From: an uncultured Clostridium sp.
GTDB lineage: Bacteria; Bacillota; Clostridia; Clostridiales; Clostridiaceae
Direction: 5' to 3'
NCBI RefSeq assembly: GCF_937920395.1
Contig: NZ_CALEVF010000063.1
Span: 1 to 46,743 of the forward strand
Length of the DNA: 46,743 bases
Shown here: piece by piece, positions 9,536-18,345 of the stretch
Numbering within the stretch: the first letter of the stretch is position 1
How the letters are laid out: each line of letters begins with the position of its first letter
Notes under the pieces: generated by a model
What the model was told of the DNA's origin: nothing
Database searches by the model: none
The model's input: only the letters and a program-made list of their open reading frames with translations
Made by a program: the position numbers and the translations under genes

Positions 9536-9736
9536 ACATAAGCTACCTCCTAATAAAAATTAATTTTTATTATAAGTATATTAATTAAATCTATTTTAAT
9601 GAACAAATTCTACCTATTAAAATTACTAGAAATATATTTTTATGTTTTATTTACCATTAATCTGACTAAAATATTTATAAAATGGATAAAGTATATATAC
9701 ACAGTTAGTTATTATAATATAAAGGATGTTTAATAT

Positions 9737-11218
9737 ATGAATACAAATGACTTTTCAGATGTAAAACTAACAAAATCTTTAGACAAAAATATTAATATAA
9801 TAAAAAATATTTTTATTAATGATACAACAGTTGTATATAGGGAGTTATTGATTGGGAAACCTACCAGCATCAAGTGTATGCTTATATATATTGATGGCAT
9901 GGCAAATTTACAAGCAATTAATGAGGATATTATAAAACCACTTTTTTTAAGTGATATGTCTGATATAAACAATAATAACATCATTGATATTTTAATAAAA
10001 AAGGTACTTTTAACCGCAGACAATAAAGAAACTACTTCTATTGATGATATTGTTAATGGAATAATTTATGGAAAAACTGTACTTTTCATAGATGGTTTAA
10101 TTAAAGTACTTTCTATAAATACTATTGGATGGCAAACAAGAGCAATTTCAGAACCTCAATCAGAAACTATAGTTAGAGGACCTCGTGAAGGCTTTACAGA
10201 ATCTATGAATTTGAACCTTACACTACTTAGAAGGCGTATTATTAATCCTAACTTAAAATTTGAATTCATGAGAATTGGTAAACAAACTAAGACTCAAATA
10301 TGTGTATGTTATATCGAAGGAATAGCAAAAGAACCTATACATCAAGAACTAATGACAAGGCTAAATAATATTGATATTGATGGTATTTTAGATTCTGGTT
10401 ATATAGAGGAAATTATTAAAGATGCGCCATATTCTCCATTTAGGACTATCATTAATACAGAAAGACCTGATGTGGTAGCAGGTAAGCTTCTTGAGGGAAG
10501 ATTTGCAGTTATCTGCGATGGAAGCCCTGTTGTTTTAACCCTTCCAACAATCTTCGTTGAAGTTTTTCAAAGCAATGAAGATTATTATGACAATTTTTTA
10601 TTTTCATCATTTGTAAGATTACTAAGATGGTTATGCTTTTTTATTGGTACTAGTGTTTCAGCCATATATGTAGCTCTTGTCACCTTCCATCAAGAACTTA
10701 TTCCAACTCCGCTTCTTATAAGTATATATTCAGCAAGAAAAGGAGCCCCTTTTCCTTCAATTGTAGAAACTATGATTATGATGATAACTTTTGAAATACT
10801 TAAAGAAGCCGGTCTTAGAATGCCAAAATATATTGGTGGAGCAATTACTATAGTCGGCACCTTAGTGCTTGGTGATGCTGCTGTTAATGCAAGGCTAGTT
10901 AGTGCCCCAGTAGTAATAATTACTGCTATAACTGGAATTGCAAGTCTTATGTTACCTCAAGCTTTGGGAATAGTTGAGATAAGGATAATTTTTTTATTAT
11001 TATCTTCTTTTCTAGGTTTATATGGTTACATTTTTGGAGTAATGGGATTAGTTCTTCATATGATGTCAATACGTTCCTTTGGTATACCTTATATGACTAA
11101 TATTCCTTCTTTTTCTAAACAAGATGTAAAAGACACGATAATTAGGGCACCCTGGTGGAATATGTATTTAAGACCTAAGTTCTTTACAAAAAATAAAAAA
11201 CGTATGAAAAAAAGATGA
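9737..11218 (+). CDS. Spore germination receptor subunit A (GerA/GerKA family)
   Basis: A 493-residue GerAA-type protein. It has a large N-terminal hydrophilic region (about residues 1-290), then a membrane region with about five helices (from FLFSSFVRLLRWLCFFIGTS), and a short basic C-terminal tail. Conserved family stretches include the VRGPREGFTESMNLNLTLLRRRI segment around residue 145 (quoted in part) and PYSPFRTIINTERPDVVAGKLLEGR near 240 (also in part). Subunit A sits in the inner spore membrane and helps sense nutrients and conduct ions. The ATG has AAAGGATG upstream. It is the first gene of a four-gene operon whose next gene begins 14 bases after its stop. The germinant cannot be predicted. 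Confidence 0.95.
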   Translation: MNTNDFSDVKLTKSLDKNINIIKNIFINDTTVVYRELLIGKPTSIKCMLIYIDGMANLQAINEDIIKPLFLSDMSDINNNNIIDILIKKVLLTADNKETTSIDDIVNGIIYGKTVLFIDGLIKVLSINTIGWQTRAISEPQSETIVRGPREGFTESMNLNLTLLRRRIINPNLKFEFMRIGKQTKTQICVCYIEGIAKEPIHQELMTRLNNIDIDGILDSGYIEEIIKDAPYSPFRTIINTERPDVVAGKLLEGRFAVICDGSPVVLTLPTIFVEVFQSNEDYYDNFLFSSFVRLLRWLCFFIGTSVSAIYVALVTFHQELIPTPLLISIYSARKGAPFPSIVETMIMMITFEILKEAGLRMPKYIGGAITIVGTLVLGDAAVNARLVSAPVVIITAITGIASLMLPQALGIVEIRIIFLLLSSFLGLYGYIFGVMGLVLHMMSIRSFGIPYMTNIPSFSKQDVKDTIIRAPWWNMYLRPKFFTKNKKRMKKR

Positions 11219-11232
11219 AAGAGGGCATTTAA

Positions 11233-12384
11233 GTGAAAAAGAAAATGGTATCCATAATTTTTATTATAATTATATGCCCTCTTATATTATGTGGATGCTG
11301 GAACTATAGAGAAATAGATACCTTAGCAATAGTAGCTGGTATGGCAATAGATAAAGACATGACAACAAATAAATATGTATTCACAACAGAAATTATAACC
11401 ACGCAATCTCAAGGGGTATCTTCAATCATTAGTTCTCAAATTTTCACTTCTGAAAGTGACAGTATATTTGATGCAGTAAGAGATATGATAGAGAAAACTG
11501 GTCTAAGACTTTTTTGGAGTGATGCGAAAGTTGTAATAGTAAGTGAGTCTTTGGCAAGGGAAGGTATAATTCCTGCCCTTGATTGGACTAATAGATCTAA
11601 TTTTGTTAGACCAGATATGTGGTTATTAATAGCAAAGGGTAATACAGCTTCTGAAATTTTAAAAACTAAAGTTAAACTTAACGAAGTGACTTCCTTTCAT
11701 CTTGATGATGCCTTGAATTCATGGAAAGTACTTTCTAGATTCACTAATTCAATGGTATGGTCATTTATAGATGGTTTATCATCAGGAAATTCTCAAGCGG
11801 TAACAACAGTTAAAAATGAATTAAGCGATGGCACTATTATTCCCCTTGTAGAGGGTTGTGCTATTTTTAAGTCAGATAAGCTAGTAGGCTATTTAGATGG
11901 TACTGAAACCTCCTATATGCTTATGGTTAATAATAAAATAAAACAAGGGTTATTTACTTTATTAAATGTTTCAGGTTCAAGCAATAATGTAACATTAGAA
12001 CTAAATGATAATAGGACTAAATTAACCCCTGTTTATAACAATGGATTAGTATCCATGATAGTGGATGTATACCCAGTTGTAAGTATACACGAAATTCAAG
12101 GAACAAAAGATTATATGAATGAAGTGAACTTAAAAATACTTCAAAGCGAAGCTGAAAAAAAGATAGAGATTCAAATACAGTCTTTAATTAGTAAATTACA
12201 GAATAATTATGATAGCGATGTTTTAGGTTTTGGAGAAATATTTAAGGAAGATAAACCAAAGGTAAGCGAAGATTATAAAAAGAATAAAAAAGATATTTTC
12301 AAAAATATGAAAACCAAAGTTAACGTACACATGATAATAAAGAGTAGTAATAGAACAATAAAACCTATTTATATAGGTAAATAA
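11233..12384 (+). CDS. Spore germination receptor lipoprotein subunit C (Ger(x)C family)
   Basis: A 383-residue lipoprotein. A signal peptide with a long hydrophobic core ends in a lipobox (LCGC, lipidated Cys at residue 22). The GerC hallmarks follow: CWNYREIDTLAIVAGMAID, a phrase near-universal in Ger(x)C proteins, and the C-terminal helix region with EAEKKIEIQIQSLISKLQ. The start is GTG with GAGGG about 8 bases upstream. In the family this subunit is anchored on the outer face of the spore inner membrane and is needed for receptor function. Here it lies second, directly after subunit A, rather than last as in B. subtilis gerA. Confidence 0.95.
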   Translation: MKKKMVSIIFIIIICPLILCGCWNYREIDTLAIVAGMAIDKDMTTNKYVFTTEIITTQSQGVSSIISSQIFTSESDSIFDAVRDMIEKTGLRLFWSDAKVVIVSESLAREGIIPALDWTNRSNFVRPDMWLLIAKGNTASEILKTKVKLNEVTSFHLDDALNSWKVLSRFTNSMVWSFIDGLSSGNSQAVTTVKNELSDGTIIPLVEGCAIFKSDKLVGYLDGTETSYMLMVNNKIKQGLFTLLNVSGSSNNVTLELNDNRTKLTPVYNNGLVSMIVDVYPVVSIHEIQGTKDYMNEVNLKILQSEAEKKIEIQIQSLISKLQNNYDSDVLGFGEIFKEDKPKVSEDYKKNKKDIFKNMKTKVNVHMIIKSSNRTIKPIYIGK

Positions 12385-12401
12385 TTAAAAGGAGAATTTT
12401 G

Positions 12402-12617
12402 ATGTTTTTACTTATAATAATTTTATATATTATAGTTGTTTTATTTGAATCTGACGCTTTATTTAAAGAAAAAAATAAAGGTAAAATAATTTTCTATTTT
12501 TCTTTGATAACATTTTCAATGACAATCAGTATACTACTATCTTTAGGAGTACAAATACCAAGTCCATCGAATCCAATAAAGAACCTTATAATTTCAATAT
12601 TCGGTAAAATGGGTTAA
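12402..12617 (+). CDS. Small two-TM protein inside the ger operon (D-type accessory candidate)
   Basis: A 71-residue protein with two hydrophobic segments (about residues 1-16 and 30-50), a charged loop FKEKNKGK between them and a short Pro/Ser-containing tail. The ATG at 12402 has AAGGAG 7 bases upstream. The gene begins 17 bases after the subunit C stop and ends 44 bases before the subunit B start, so it belongs to the operon. Small two-TM D-type proteins have been described next to nutrient receptor genes in some Bacillus species; equating this protein with them is inference from size, topology and position. Confidence 0.8.
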   Translation: MFLLIIILYIIVVLFESDALFKEKNKGKIIFYFSLITFSMTISILLSLGVQIPSPSNPIKNLIISIFGKMG

Positions 12618-12661
12618 TTTTTCTTGCTATATAATTATAGTAATTAGTATAGGAGGTTTAA

Positions 12662-13762
12662 ATGAAAAATGAAATTATCTCTGAGAGGCAAGGTATTATA
12701 CTAATAACACTTTTTTTAATTGGTAGTACCTTTTTAATAGGATCTGGAGACGTCGCAAAACAAGATGCCTGGATTGCAGTAATCATAGCTATTTCATGTT
12801 CTATTGTATTATTACTTATGTTTTCTAGAATTTTATCATTGTATCCCGGAAAAGATCTATTTGATATTCTTCAAATTGTTATGGGAAAATTCGCTGGCAA
12901 AATAATAAGTATATTAATGATATGGTATGCCTTTCATCTTGGAGCCTTAGTACTTAGAAACCTATCAGAATTCACTAACATTTTAATATTTGCTGATACG
13001 CCAGTGGTAATCCCTATGTGTTTTTTAACTATGCTAATTATATGGTGCTTAAAAGCTGGAATTGAAATTTTAGGAAGGTGGTCAGAATTCTTCATTTGGA
13101 TTGCGATATCAATAACTTTAACAATAGCTATACTTTCAATACCTGATATTGATATAACTAAATTGAAACCACTACTAAATAATAATCTAGTACCAATTCT
13201 AAAAGGAAGTTTCTCAAGCTTTTCTTTTCCCTTTGGTGAAACAGTTGTATTTACAATGGTATTTTCAAATATTTCTAAAATTAAAAGTTACAAAAAGACA
13301 TTCATTATTGGCTTGCTCATGGGTGGAGGAATTATATTACTCGCAACATTTAGAAATATTTTAGTATTAGGTAGTGAAGCCATCTCTAGAATATATTTCC
13401 CCACCTCCATGGTAGTAAGCCTTATTCACCTAGGCTCCATGCTTCAAAGGCTTGAAATTTTAGTAGTAATGGCTTTTTTAATATGTGTTTTTGTTAAGGT
13501 AAGTTTATGTACTTTCGCAGTTTGCAATGGAATTTCCAAGGTTTTCGGATTTGATGATTATAAATTTATATCAACCCCTATATCTCTTTTAATGTTAAGC
13601 TTCTCTTTTATTATCTACAATAGCACCATGGAAATGTCATTTTGGGCTTTCAATGTGTACCCATATTATTCCTTTATTTTTGAAGTTATAATACCTTTAG
13701 TCATTTATATTTTAGCAGAGATTAAAAATAGGAATTCAAAAATCACAAAACTAATTAAATGA
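12662..13762 (+). CDS. Spore germination receptor subunit B, APC-type permease (GerAB family)
   Basis: A 366-residue membrane protein with about ten helices and the GerAB/endospore permease pattern: N-terminal ISERQGIILITLFLIGS, the conserved Gly/Asp segment GSGDVAKQDAWIAV near residue 25, and FPFGETVVFTMVF near 190. This subunit belongs to the amino acid-polyamine-organocation superfamily and is thought to bind the germinant. AGGAGG lies 5 bases before the ATG. It is the last gene of the operon; no clear terminator follows before the rhodanese gene, which has its own strong ribosome site. Confidence 0.95.
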   Translation: MKNEIISERQGIILITLFLIGSTFLIGSGDVAKQDAWIAVIIAISCSIVLLLMFSRILSLYPGKDLFDILQIVMGKFAGKIISILMIWYAFHLGALVLRNLSEFTNILIFADTPVVIPMCFLTMLIIWCLKAGIEILGRWSEFFIWIAISITLTIAILSIPDIDITKLKPLLNNNLVPILKGSFSSFSFPFGETVVFTMVFSNISKIKSYKKTFIIGLLMGGGIILLATFRNILVLGSEAISRIYFPTSMVVSLIHLGSMLQRLEILVVMAFLICVFVKVSLCTFAVCNGISKVFGFDDYKFISTPISLLMLSFSFIIYNSTMEMSFWAFNVYPYYSFIFEVIIPLVIYILAEIKNRNSKITKLIK

Positions 13763-13858
13763 TGTTCAAATTTTCATTAATATTTATTACCTTTTACTAT
13801 CTATGGATATACTGATATACTAATACTATAAATTTTTCTTCAAGAGGAGGCATAAATT

Positions 13859-14182
13859 ATGTTTGATTCAAATGTTAAAGATGTAAGTGCAAAAGAGGCT
13901 TATAATCTTATAAAAGACGACAAAGAATTTATTATTTTTGATGTACGCAGTAAAGAGGAATACGATAATGGTCACATCCCAGGCGCAAAACTTGTTCCAG
14001 TTCAGGTTCTTCCATCAATGATTGATGAACTTGATAAATATAAGGACAAGAAAGTACTTGTTTATTGTCAGTCAGGTAGACGAAGCCCAATAGCAGTAGA
14101 TACTTTAGAGGATAATGATTTTACAAATATATACCATTTAAGTCGTGGGATAATATCTTGGAAATACGATGTATCTAAATAG
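13859..14182 (+). CDS. Single-domain rhodanese-like sulfurtransferase
   Basis: A 107-residue single rhodanese domain. It shows the FDVRSKEEYDNGHIPGAKL start motif and the active-site loop VYCQSGRRS with catalytic Cys70. The loop is six residues, as in sulfur-transferring rhodaneses rather than Cdc25 phosphatases. It is cytosolic, with no signal peptide, so it would carry persulfide sulfur to an unknown acceptor. AGAGGAGG lies about 8 bases before the ATG. It stands alone between the ger operon and mscL. The physiological partner is not visible. Confidence 0.93.
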   Translation: MFDSNVKDVSAKEAYNLIKDDKEFIIFDVRSKEEYDNGHIPGAKLVPVQVLPSMIDELDKYKDKKVLVYCQSGRRSPIAVDTLEDNDFTNIYHLSRGIISWKYDVSK

Positions 14183-14262
14183 TGTTTCCACTCTACACAA
14201 TAGAATTTAAAACATAATAATAAATTCTGTTAAAACTTACTTTGGAAGGACGTGTTACATAT

Positions 14263-14655
14263 ATGTTTAAAGAATTTAAAGAATTCGCTCTTAAAGGAAA
14301 TGTTTTAGATTTGGCATTAGCTGTTGTCATAGGTGGTGCATTTTCTAAAATAGTTACTTCTTTAGTTAATGACCTTATAGTTCCTATACTTGGTATAATA
14401 ATAGGTGGAATTAATTTTGCTAGCTTAAAATATGATATACCCTCATCTATAGCAGGTGGAGTAGCTGTTTCGATTAATTATGGATTATTTATTCAATCCG
14501 TAATAAACTTTTTAATAATTGCATTTTCACTTTTTATATTTTTAAAAGTAATACAATCTATTCAAAAGAAAAAAGCAGAAAAAATAATTGTAAAAGGTCC
14601 CTCCAATGAAGAAATATTATTACGTGAAATTAGAGACTTATTAAAGAAAAAATGA
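14263..14655 (+). CDS. mscL: Large-conductance mechanosensitive channel MscL
   Basis: A 130-residue protein with the MscL layout: an amphipathic N-terminus MFKEFKEFALKGNVLDLAL, a first helix with the pore glycines and alanines (AVVIGGAFSKIVTSLVNDLI), an extracellular loop, a second helix, and a C-terminal charged helix (REIRDLLKKK). It forms a homopentamer that opens on membrane tension to release solutes during hypo-osmotic shock. The start ATG at 14263 has GGAAGGA about 12 bases upstream, slightly far but the best choice. A TTG seven codons earlier overlaps that site and is unlikely. A terminator follows. Confidence 0.96.
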   Translation: MFKEFKEFALKGNVLDLALAVVIGGAFSKIVTSLVNDLIVPILGIIIGGINFASLKYDIPSSIAGGVAVSINYGLFIQSVINFLIIAFSLFIFLKVIQSIQKKKAEKIIVKGPSNEEILLREIRDLLKKK

Positions 14656-14667
14656 TGCTATAAAAAG

Positions 14668-14700
14668 CTTCAAGTAAAATATTTACTTGGAGTTTTTATA
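14668..14700 (+). terminator. Factor-independent terminator after mscL
   Basis: CTTCAAGTAAA (14668-14678) pairs with TTTACTTGGAG (14682-14692), 11 base pairs with one G-U and a 3-base loop, followed by TTTTT. Confidence 0.88.
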
Positions 14701-14772
14701 TGATTTATTCTTATTACAAATCAATATATATACTTACAATGCATACTTAAAATGTATGAAAAGGAGTTTTTT

Positions 14773-15867
14773 ATGAAGTTTTCTTTATCTAGGAAACAAT
14801 TATTTTTAATATTACTTCTACCAATAGGTATTTCACTCACTCAATTGTCTAGAGCATTTCCAAATTTTACAGAAAGATTTTATTCCTTATTTATTTATAA
14901 AATAATTGTTACTACTATAAGCTCAATTACAGGTTTTTTCCCCTTTTCTCTTGCAGAGTGTATAATTATATCTTTTACAACGTTTGTATTATGGTATATT
15001 TCTAAAACAATTTTAAATTTATTAAGATACAAGACTAAAAGAAGGAAGATTATAAAAAATTTGTTATTAAATACACTTGCTGCATCAGGACTAATATATT
15101 TTTCATTTCAACTTTTGTGGGGTTTTAACTATCAAAGGCTTCCACTAGCCAAAATACTCAAATTAGATGTACATAATTCAACTTCAATTGAACTTGAACA
15201 TCTATGTAAAGACCTTATAACTAGTTCAAATACTTTAAGAAAGAAAATAAATCAAAATAGAAATGGTGTAATGGAACTTTCCTATAACAAAAAAATCATT
15301 TTAGAAACTGCTCACATAGGGTATGAAAACGCCTCATTTCAATACATAATATTAAAAGGTACTTATGGAACACCTAAAGGGCTATTACTTTCAGAACCAA
15401 TGTGTTATACGGGGATTACAGGTTTTTATTTTCCCTTTACAAGTGAAGCAAATATCAATATGGCAGAACCTGATTCATATCTACCTTTTACGACATGTCA
15501 TGAAATGGCACACCAAATTGGATTTGCCAAAGAAGATGAAGCAAACTATATTGCTTATGTAGCATGCATAAATAATCCTGATATAAATTTCAAATATTCT
15601 GGTACACTTGCAGCATTAACATATTCACTTAGTTCATTAAGACAATATGATCCTCAAAAATATAAGGAACTGTTTGCGTTTTGTAGTAAAGGTGTGCTTA
15701 ATGATATGATATATAATGAAAACTTTTGGGAAGGTTATTCTGGTCGTATTGAAAAAATTAGTGAAGAACTAAATAACACTTATCTTAAATCTGCAAGTCA
15801 AAGATCCGGTATAAAAAGCTATAGTGCGATGGTAGATTTCCTTCTTGCTAATTACAGAAAAAAATAA
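14773..15867 (+). CDS. DUF3810 membrane protein with HExxH metalloprotease-like motif
   Basis: A 364-residue protein. The first ~115 residues carry three likely membrane helices (LFLILLLPIGISL, SLAECIIISFTTFVLWYI, LAASGLIYFSFQLLWGFNY), and the rest is a soluble domain. Around residues 243-260 it has HEMAHQIGFAKEDEANYIAY: an HExxH zinc motif followed by a second Glu in EDEANY, as in gluzincin-like peptidases. The match is to DUF3810, a family without known function. AAAAGGAG lies 6 bases before the ATG at 14773. The stop is only 10 bases from the stop of the convergent kinase gene. Protease activity is predicted from the motif only. Confidence 0.85.
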   Translation: MKFSLSRKQLFLILLLPIGISLTQLSRAFPNFTERFYSLFIYKIIVTTISSITGFFPFSLAECIIISFTTFVLWYISKTILNLLRYKTKRRKIIKNLLLNTLAASGLIYFSFQLLWGFNYQRLPLAKILKLDVHNSTSIELEHLCKDLITSSNTLRKKINQNRNGVMELSYNKKIILETAHIGYENASFQYIILKGTYGTPKGLLLSEPMCYTGITGFYFPFTSEANINMAEPDSYLPFTTCHEMAHQIGFAKEDEANYIAYVACINNPDINFKYSGTLAALTYSLSSLRQYDPQKYKELFAFCSKGVLNDMIYNENFWEGYSGRIEKISEELNNTYLKSASQRSGIKSYSAMVDFLLANYRKK

Positions 15868-15877
15868 ATTTATCTAT

Positions 15878-17008
15878 TCATTTTGTTATTATTGAATTTG
15901 AACTAGATACTTCTTTTATCGGAACTACATTAATTCTTCTCATCGGCTTATTTATAAATTTCTTTATCACATTTTGTTCTATACTTGATGATTCTACTAT
16001 AGGCCTCACAATTTCATTTCTATCTGCCATGGTTGCAACTGTATCTACTTTTTTATTTCCATACAAAATATAAATACTTGCTACAATTACAAATGTAAAA
16101 CAGAAAAACGCTCTAATGGGCCTCTCGTATATAGCTTTATTTATAATTTTAATATTATCTTTTTTATTTGCAACACTCTTGCAAATATTGTTATTTATGC
16201 TCTCTAATTTTTCACATTTATCCTCTGATAATATTTGCGAAATGGCTTCTTTTAAATCTTCAACTACGGCATATCTCTCATTAATATTAATTTTAACACA
16301 CCTTTGCGTTATTTTTTTCAGCTTATCATTAATTTCCAAACCATAATTTTCATCTAAAAGAGGCTCAATTCCTGTATACGGACTCCTACCTTTCAACATA
16401 AAATATATTAACATTCCAATTCCATATATATCTGTTTGCATACAACATTTCCCCGAACCATACTGCTCTGGAGCTGCATAACCGTTAGATCCTGCGCATA
16501 TCATATCTCTATCTCTCTCTTGTGATATGTCCGATTTATAAACTTTCGAAATACCAAAATCTATTAAGACAACTTTTCCACTTCTCATTATCATTATATT
16601 AGACGGTTTTATATCTCTATATATTATAACCGGATTTTGACTATGTAAATAACCTATAATATCACATAATTCTGATACTATTGTACAAATTTTTTCTGTT
16701 TGCATTTTTCCGTTTGCTTTAACATACTCCTTTAGCGTTTGTCCCTCTACATAGTCCTGAACCATATACAAATTATTATTTTCATAAAATGTTTCAATTA
16801 TTTTTCTAATACCTGGATGATTCAAATTTTTTAAAATATTAGCTTCTGTTAAAATATCTATATTTTTTTTACCTTTTATTACTTCTTTTATAGCCCATAA
16901 ATTTCCAAGCATTTTGTTTTTGCATAAATAAACAACACCCATTCCGCCTTTTCCTAAGGTTCTAATTACCTCGTATTTATTATCTAATACATACCCACTA
17001 TTTAACAT
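15878..17008 (-). CDS. Membrane-anchored Hanks-type Ser/Thr protein kinase without PASTA repeats
   Basis: A 376-residue protein. Residues ~10-265 are a eukaryotic-like kinase domain: Gly loop LGKGGMGVVYL, lysine in WAIKEV, catalytic loop YRDIKPSNIMI near 130 (Tyr replaces His of HRD), DFGISK near 149, and APEQYG. A linker is followed by one membrane helix (AFFCFTFVIVASIYILYG near 296-314) and an outer tail of about 60 residues that carries no PASTA repeat. The ATG has AGAGG 6 bases upstream. It is divergent from cwlJ-gerQ, sharing 224 bases of upstream DNA. It is not PrkC-like in its outer part, so its signal is unknown. Confidence 0.92.
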   Translation of the reverse strand: MLNSGYVLDNKYEVIRTLGKGGMGVVYLCKNKMLGNLWAIKEVIKGKKNIDILTEANILKNLNHPGIRKIIETFYENNNLYMVQDYVEGQTLKEYVKANGKMQTEKICTIVSELCDIIGYLHSQNPVIIYRDIKPSNIMIMRSGKVVLIDFGISKVYKSDISQERDRDMICAGSNGYAAPEQYGSGKCCMQTDIYGIGMLIYFMLKGRSPYTGIEPLLDENYGLEINDKLKKITQRCVKININERYAVVEDLKEAISQILSEDKCEKLESINNNICKSVANKKDNIKIINKAIYERPIRAFFCFTFVIVASIYILYGNKKVDTVATMADRNEIVRPIVESSSIEQNVIKKFINKPMRRINVVPIKEVSSSNSIITK

Positions 17009-17232
17009 AACCCACCTCTTATATATTTGCTATTGTGATTTTACCACAAATAATATTAATTTAAAAATAAGATTACAAATACAATGCAATTGTACCAAAC
17101 TTTCCATCAATTTACCATATGTTATAGATAATATTACTAAGTTTATGACAATATTTTTTTAATTTTTTAAGTACCATTATTAATATTATGAATATAATAA
17201 TACTGTAAAACGAATTGAGGAGATGACTAACG

Positions 17233-17676
17233 ATGGCTTACAGTGCTAGAGAGTTATTGGCTCGAATAATAAAATGTGAGGCTGGCGGGGAGGGAGAAAA
17301 TGGAATGAAAGCCGTTGCCTCTGTAATTATGAACAGAGTTAATGTAGCCGATGGTGAATATCTTAGAATAGGTCAAGGCGATTTAAGAAAAGTTATTTTT
17401 CAAACAGGACAATTTGATTGTGTATCTTCTGTACTTGGTGGTATAGCTAATCCTCAAACAATTTGGTCAAGTCCACCAGAACAAATACATTATGATATCG
17501 CTGATTGGGCTTTATCTGGACATAGATTATATACAACAGGTGAGTCTTTATGGTATTTTAATCCATTTCTTCCTGGTTGTCCATATGAATTTCCATTCAA
17601 TGGTAGTGGTACATTTCAAGTTTCCGTTGCTAAGCATTGCTTTTACAATCCAACATCACGCTATTTCACTACTTAA
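17233..17676 (+). CDS. cwlJ: Spore cortex-lytic hydrolase CwlJ (SleB/CwlJ family)
   Basis: A 147-residue Hydrolase_2 domain protein with no signal peptide, as for B. subtilis CwlJ (about 142 residues) and unlike secreted SleB. It begins ARELLARIIKCEAGGEGENG with the family catalytic Glu in CEAGGE, and includes VASVIMNRV and the GESLWYFNP segment. It degrades muramic-lactam cortex peptidoglycan during germination. A GAGGAG-type site precedes the ATG. gerQ follows 61 bases later, the same pair as in Bacillus, where GerQ is needed to load CwlJ onto the spore. A mother-cell sigma-E type promoter is expected upstream, but I could not define one convincingly. Confidence 0.95.
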   Translation: MAYSARELLARIIKCEAGGEGENGMKAVASVIMNRVNVADGEYLRIGQGDLRKVIFQTGQFDCVSSVLGGIANPQTIWSSPPEQIHYDIADWALSGHRLYTTGESLWYFNPFLPGCPYEFPFNGSGTFQVSVAKHCFYNPTSRYFTT

Positions 17677-17737
17677 ATAAACTTCACTTTACAATATTTA
17701 TAATAATAATAATAAGATTTTTTAAGGAGGATATTTT

Positions 17738-18169
17738 ATGTTTATATCACCACCTAATAATTTTGATCAATCTCCAATGTGGAATACTGATTCACCCTCT
17801 TTAACTCCGCCAATAACTCCTATGCCAAAATTCGGCATGAATAATGATACAAGGCAAGGACCTATGACTGGTTCCTCTACTAGTTCATCACCCTCTAGTA
17901 CACAAGCTTTCGATCTTGGACCTACATCACCTATAGTAAATAATCCACTATATAATCAAGGCTGGTTACAATCTCAAATTGGTAAATATGTAAGGGTAGA
18001 TTTTTTACTTGGAACTAATACATTTCAAGATAGACAAGGCCTTTTACAAGAAGTTGGAATTAGTTTTATTGTCCTTAAAGAAATTAATACTAATAATTTA
18101 ATAATGTGTGATATATACTCCATTAAGTTTGTAACAATATTTGGTAATCAAGATCAAATTTTTAGGTAA
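17738..18169 (+). CDS. gerQ: Spore coat protein GerQ
   Basis: A 143-residue protein. The first ~80 residues are low-complexity (Pro, Ser, Thr, Asn, Met). The C-terminal ~60 residues match the GerQ core: a QGWLQSQIGKYVRVDFLLG segment, then the region ending CDIYSIKFVTIFG. In Bacillus GerQ is a coat protein cross-linked by transglutaminase and required for CwlJ localisation and Ca-DPA germination. AAGGAGG lies about 9 bases before the ATG. It is the second gene of the cwlJ-gerQ pair and ends at a strong terminator. Confidence 0.94.
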   Translation: MFISPPNNFDQSPMWNTDSPSLTPPITPMPKFGMNNDTRQGPMTGSSTSSSPSSTQAFDLGPTSPIVNNPLYNQGWLQSQIGKYVRVDFLLGTNTFQDRQGLLQEVGISFIVLKEINTNNLIMCDIYSIKFVTIFGNQDQIFR

Positions 18170-18249
18170 CATAAATTATAAATATAATTTTATACAAGTA
18201 TCCATATTTATAGCTCCTATAGTAAATTTAAAGAGAACAAGTTTTATAA

Positions 18250-18298
18250 AAAAAGTATATATCCCTATAAATTGATTTTATAGGGATATATACTTTTT
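18250..18298. terminator. Long perfect-stem bidirectional terminator
   Basis: Two 22-base arms (18250-18271 and 18277-18298) are exact reverse complements around a 5-base loop, with core TATATCCCTATAAA. The arms start and end in A and T runs, so it terminates both gerQ (+) and the cyclophilin gene (-). Confidence 0.92.
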
Positions 18299-18345
18299 TA
18301 TTTTAAATATCTTTAATCATTTTTAATCACTACGCAGCTTATCCT

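Noticed and set aside
15365..15562. + strand 65-codon frame inside the DUF3810 gene
   Set aside because: It is a shadow frame of a real gene covering the HExxH region and has no independent signals.
17150..17215. Sigma-E promoter before cwlJ
   Set aside because: AATACTGT resembles the -10 box, but no acceptable -35 box lies at 13-15 bases; not strong enough to list.
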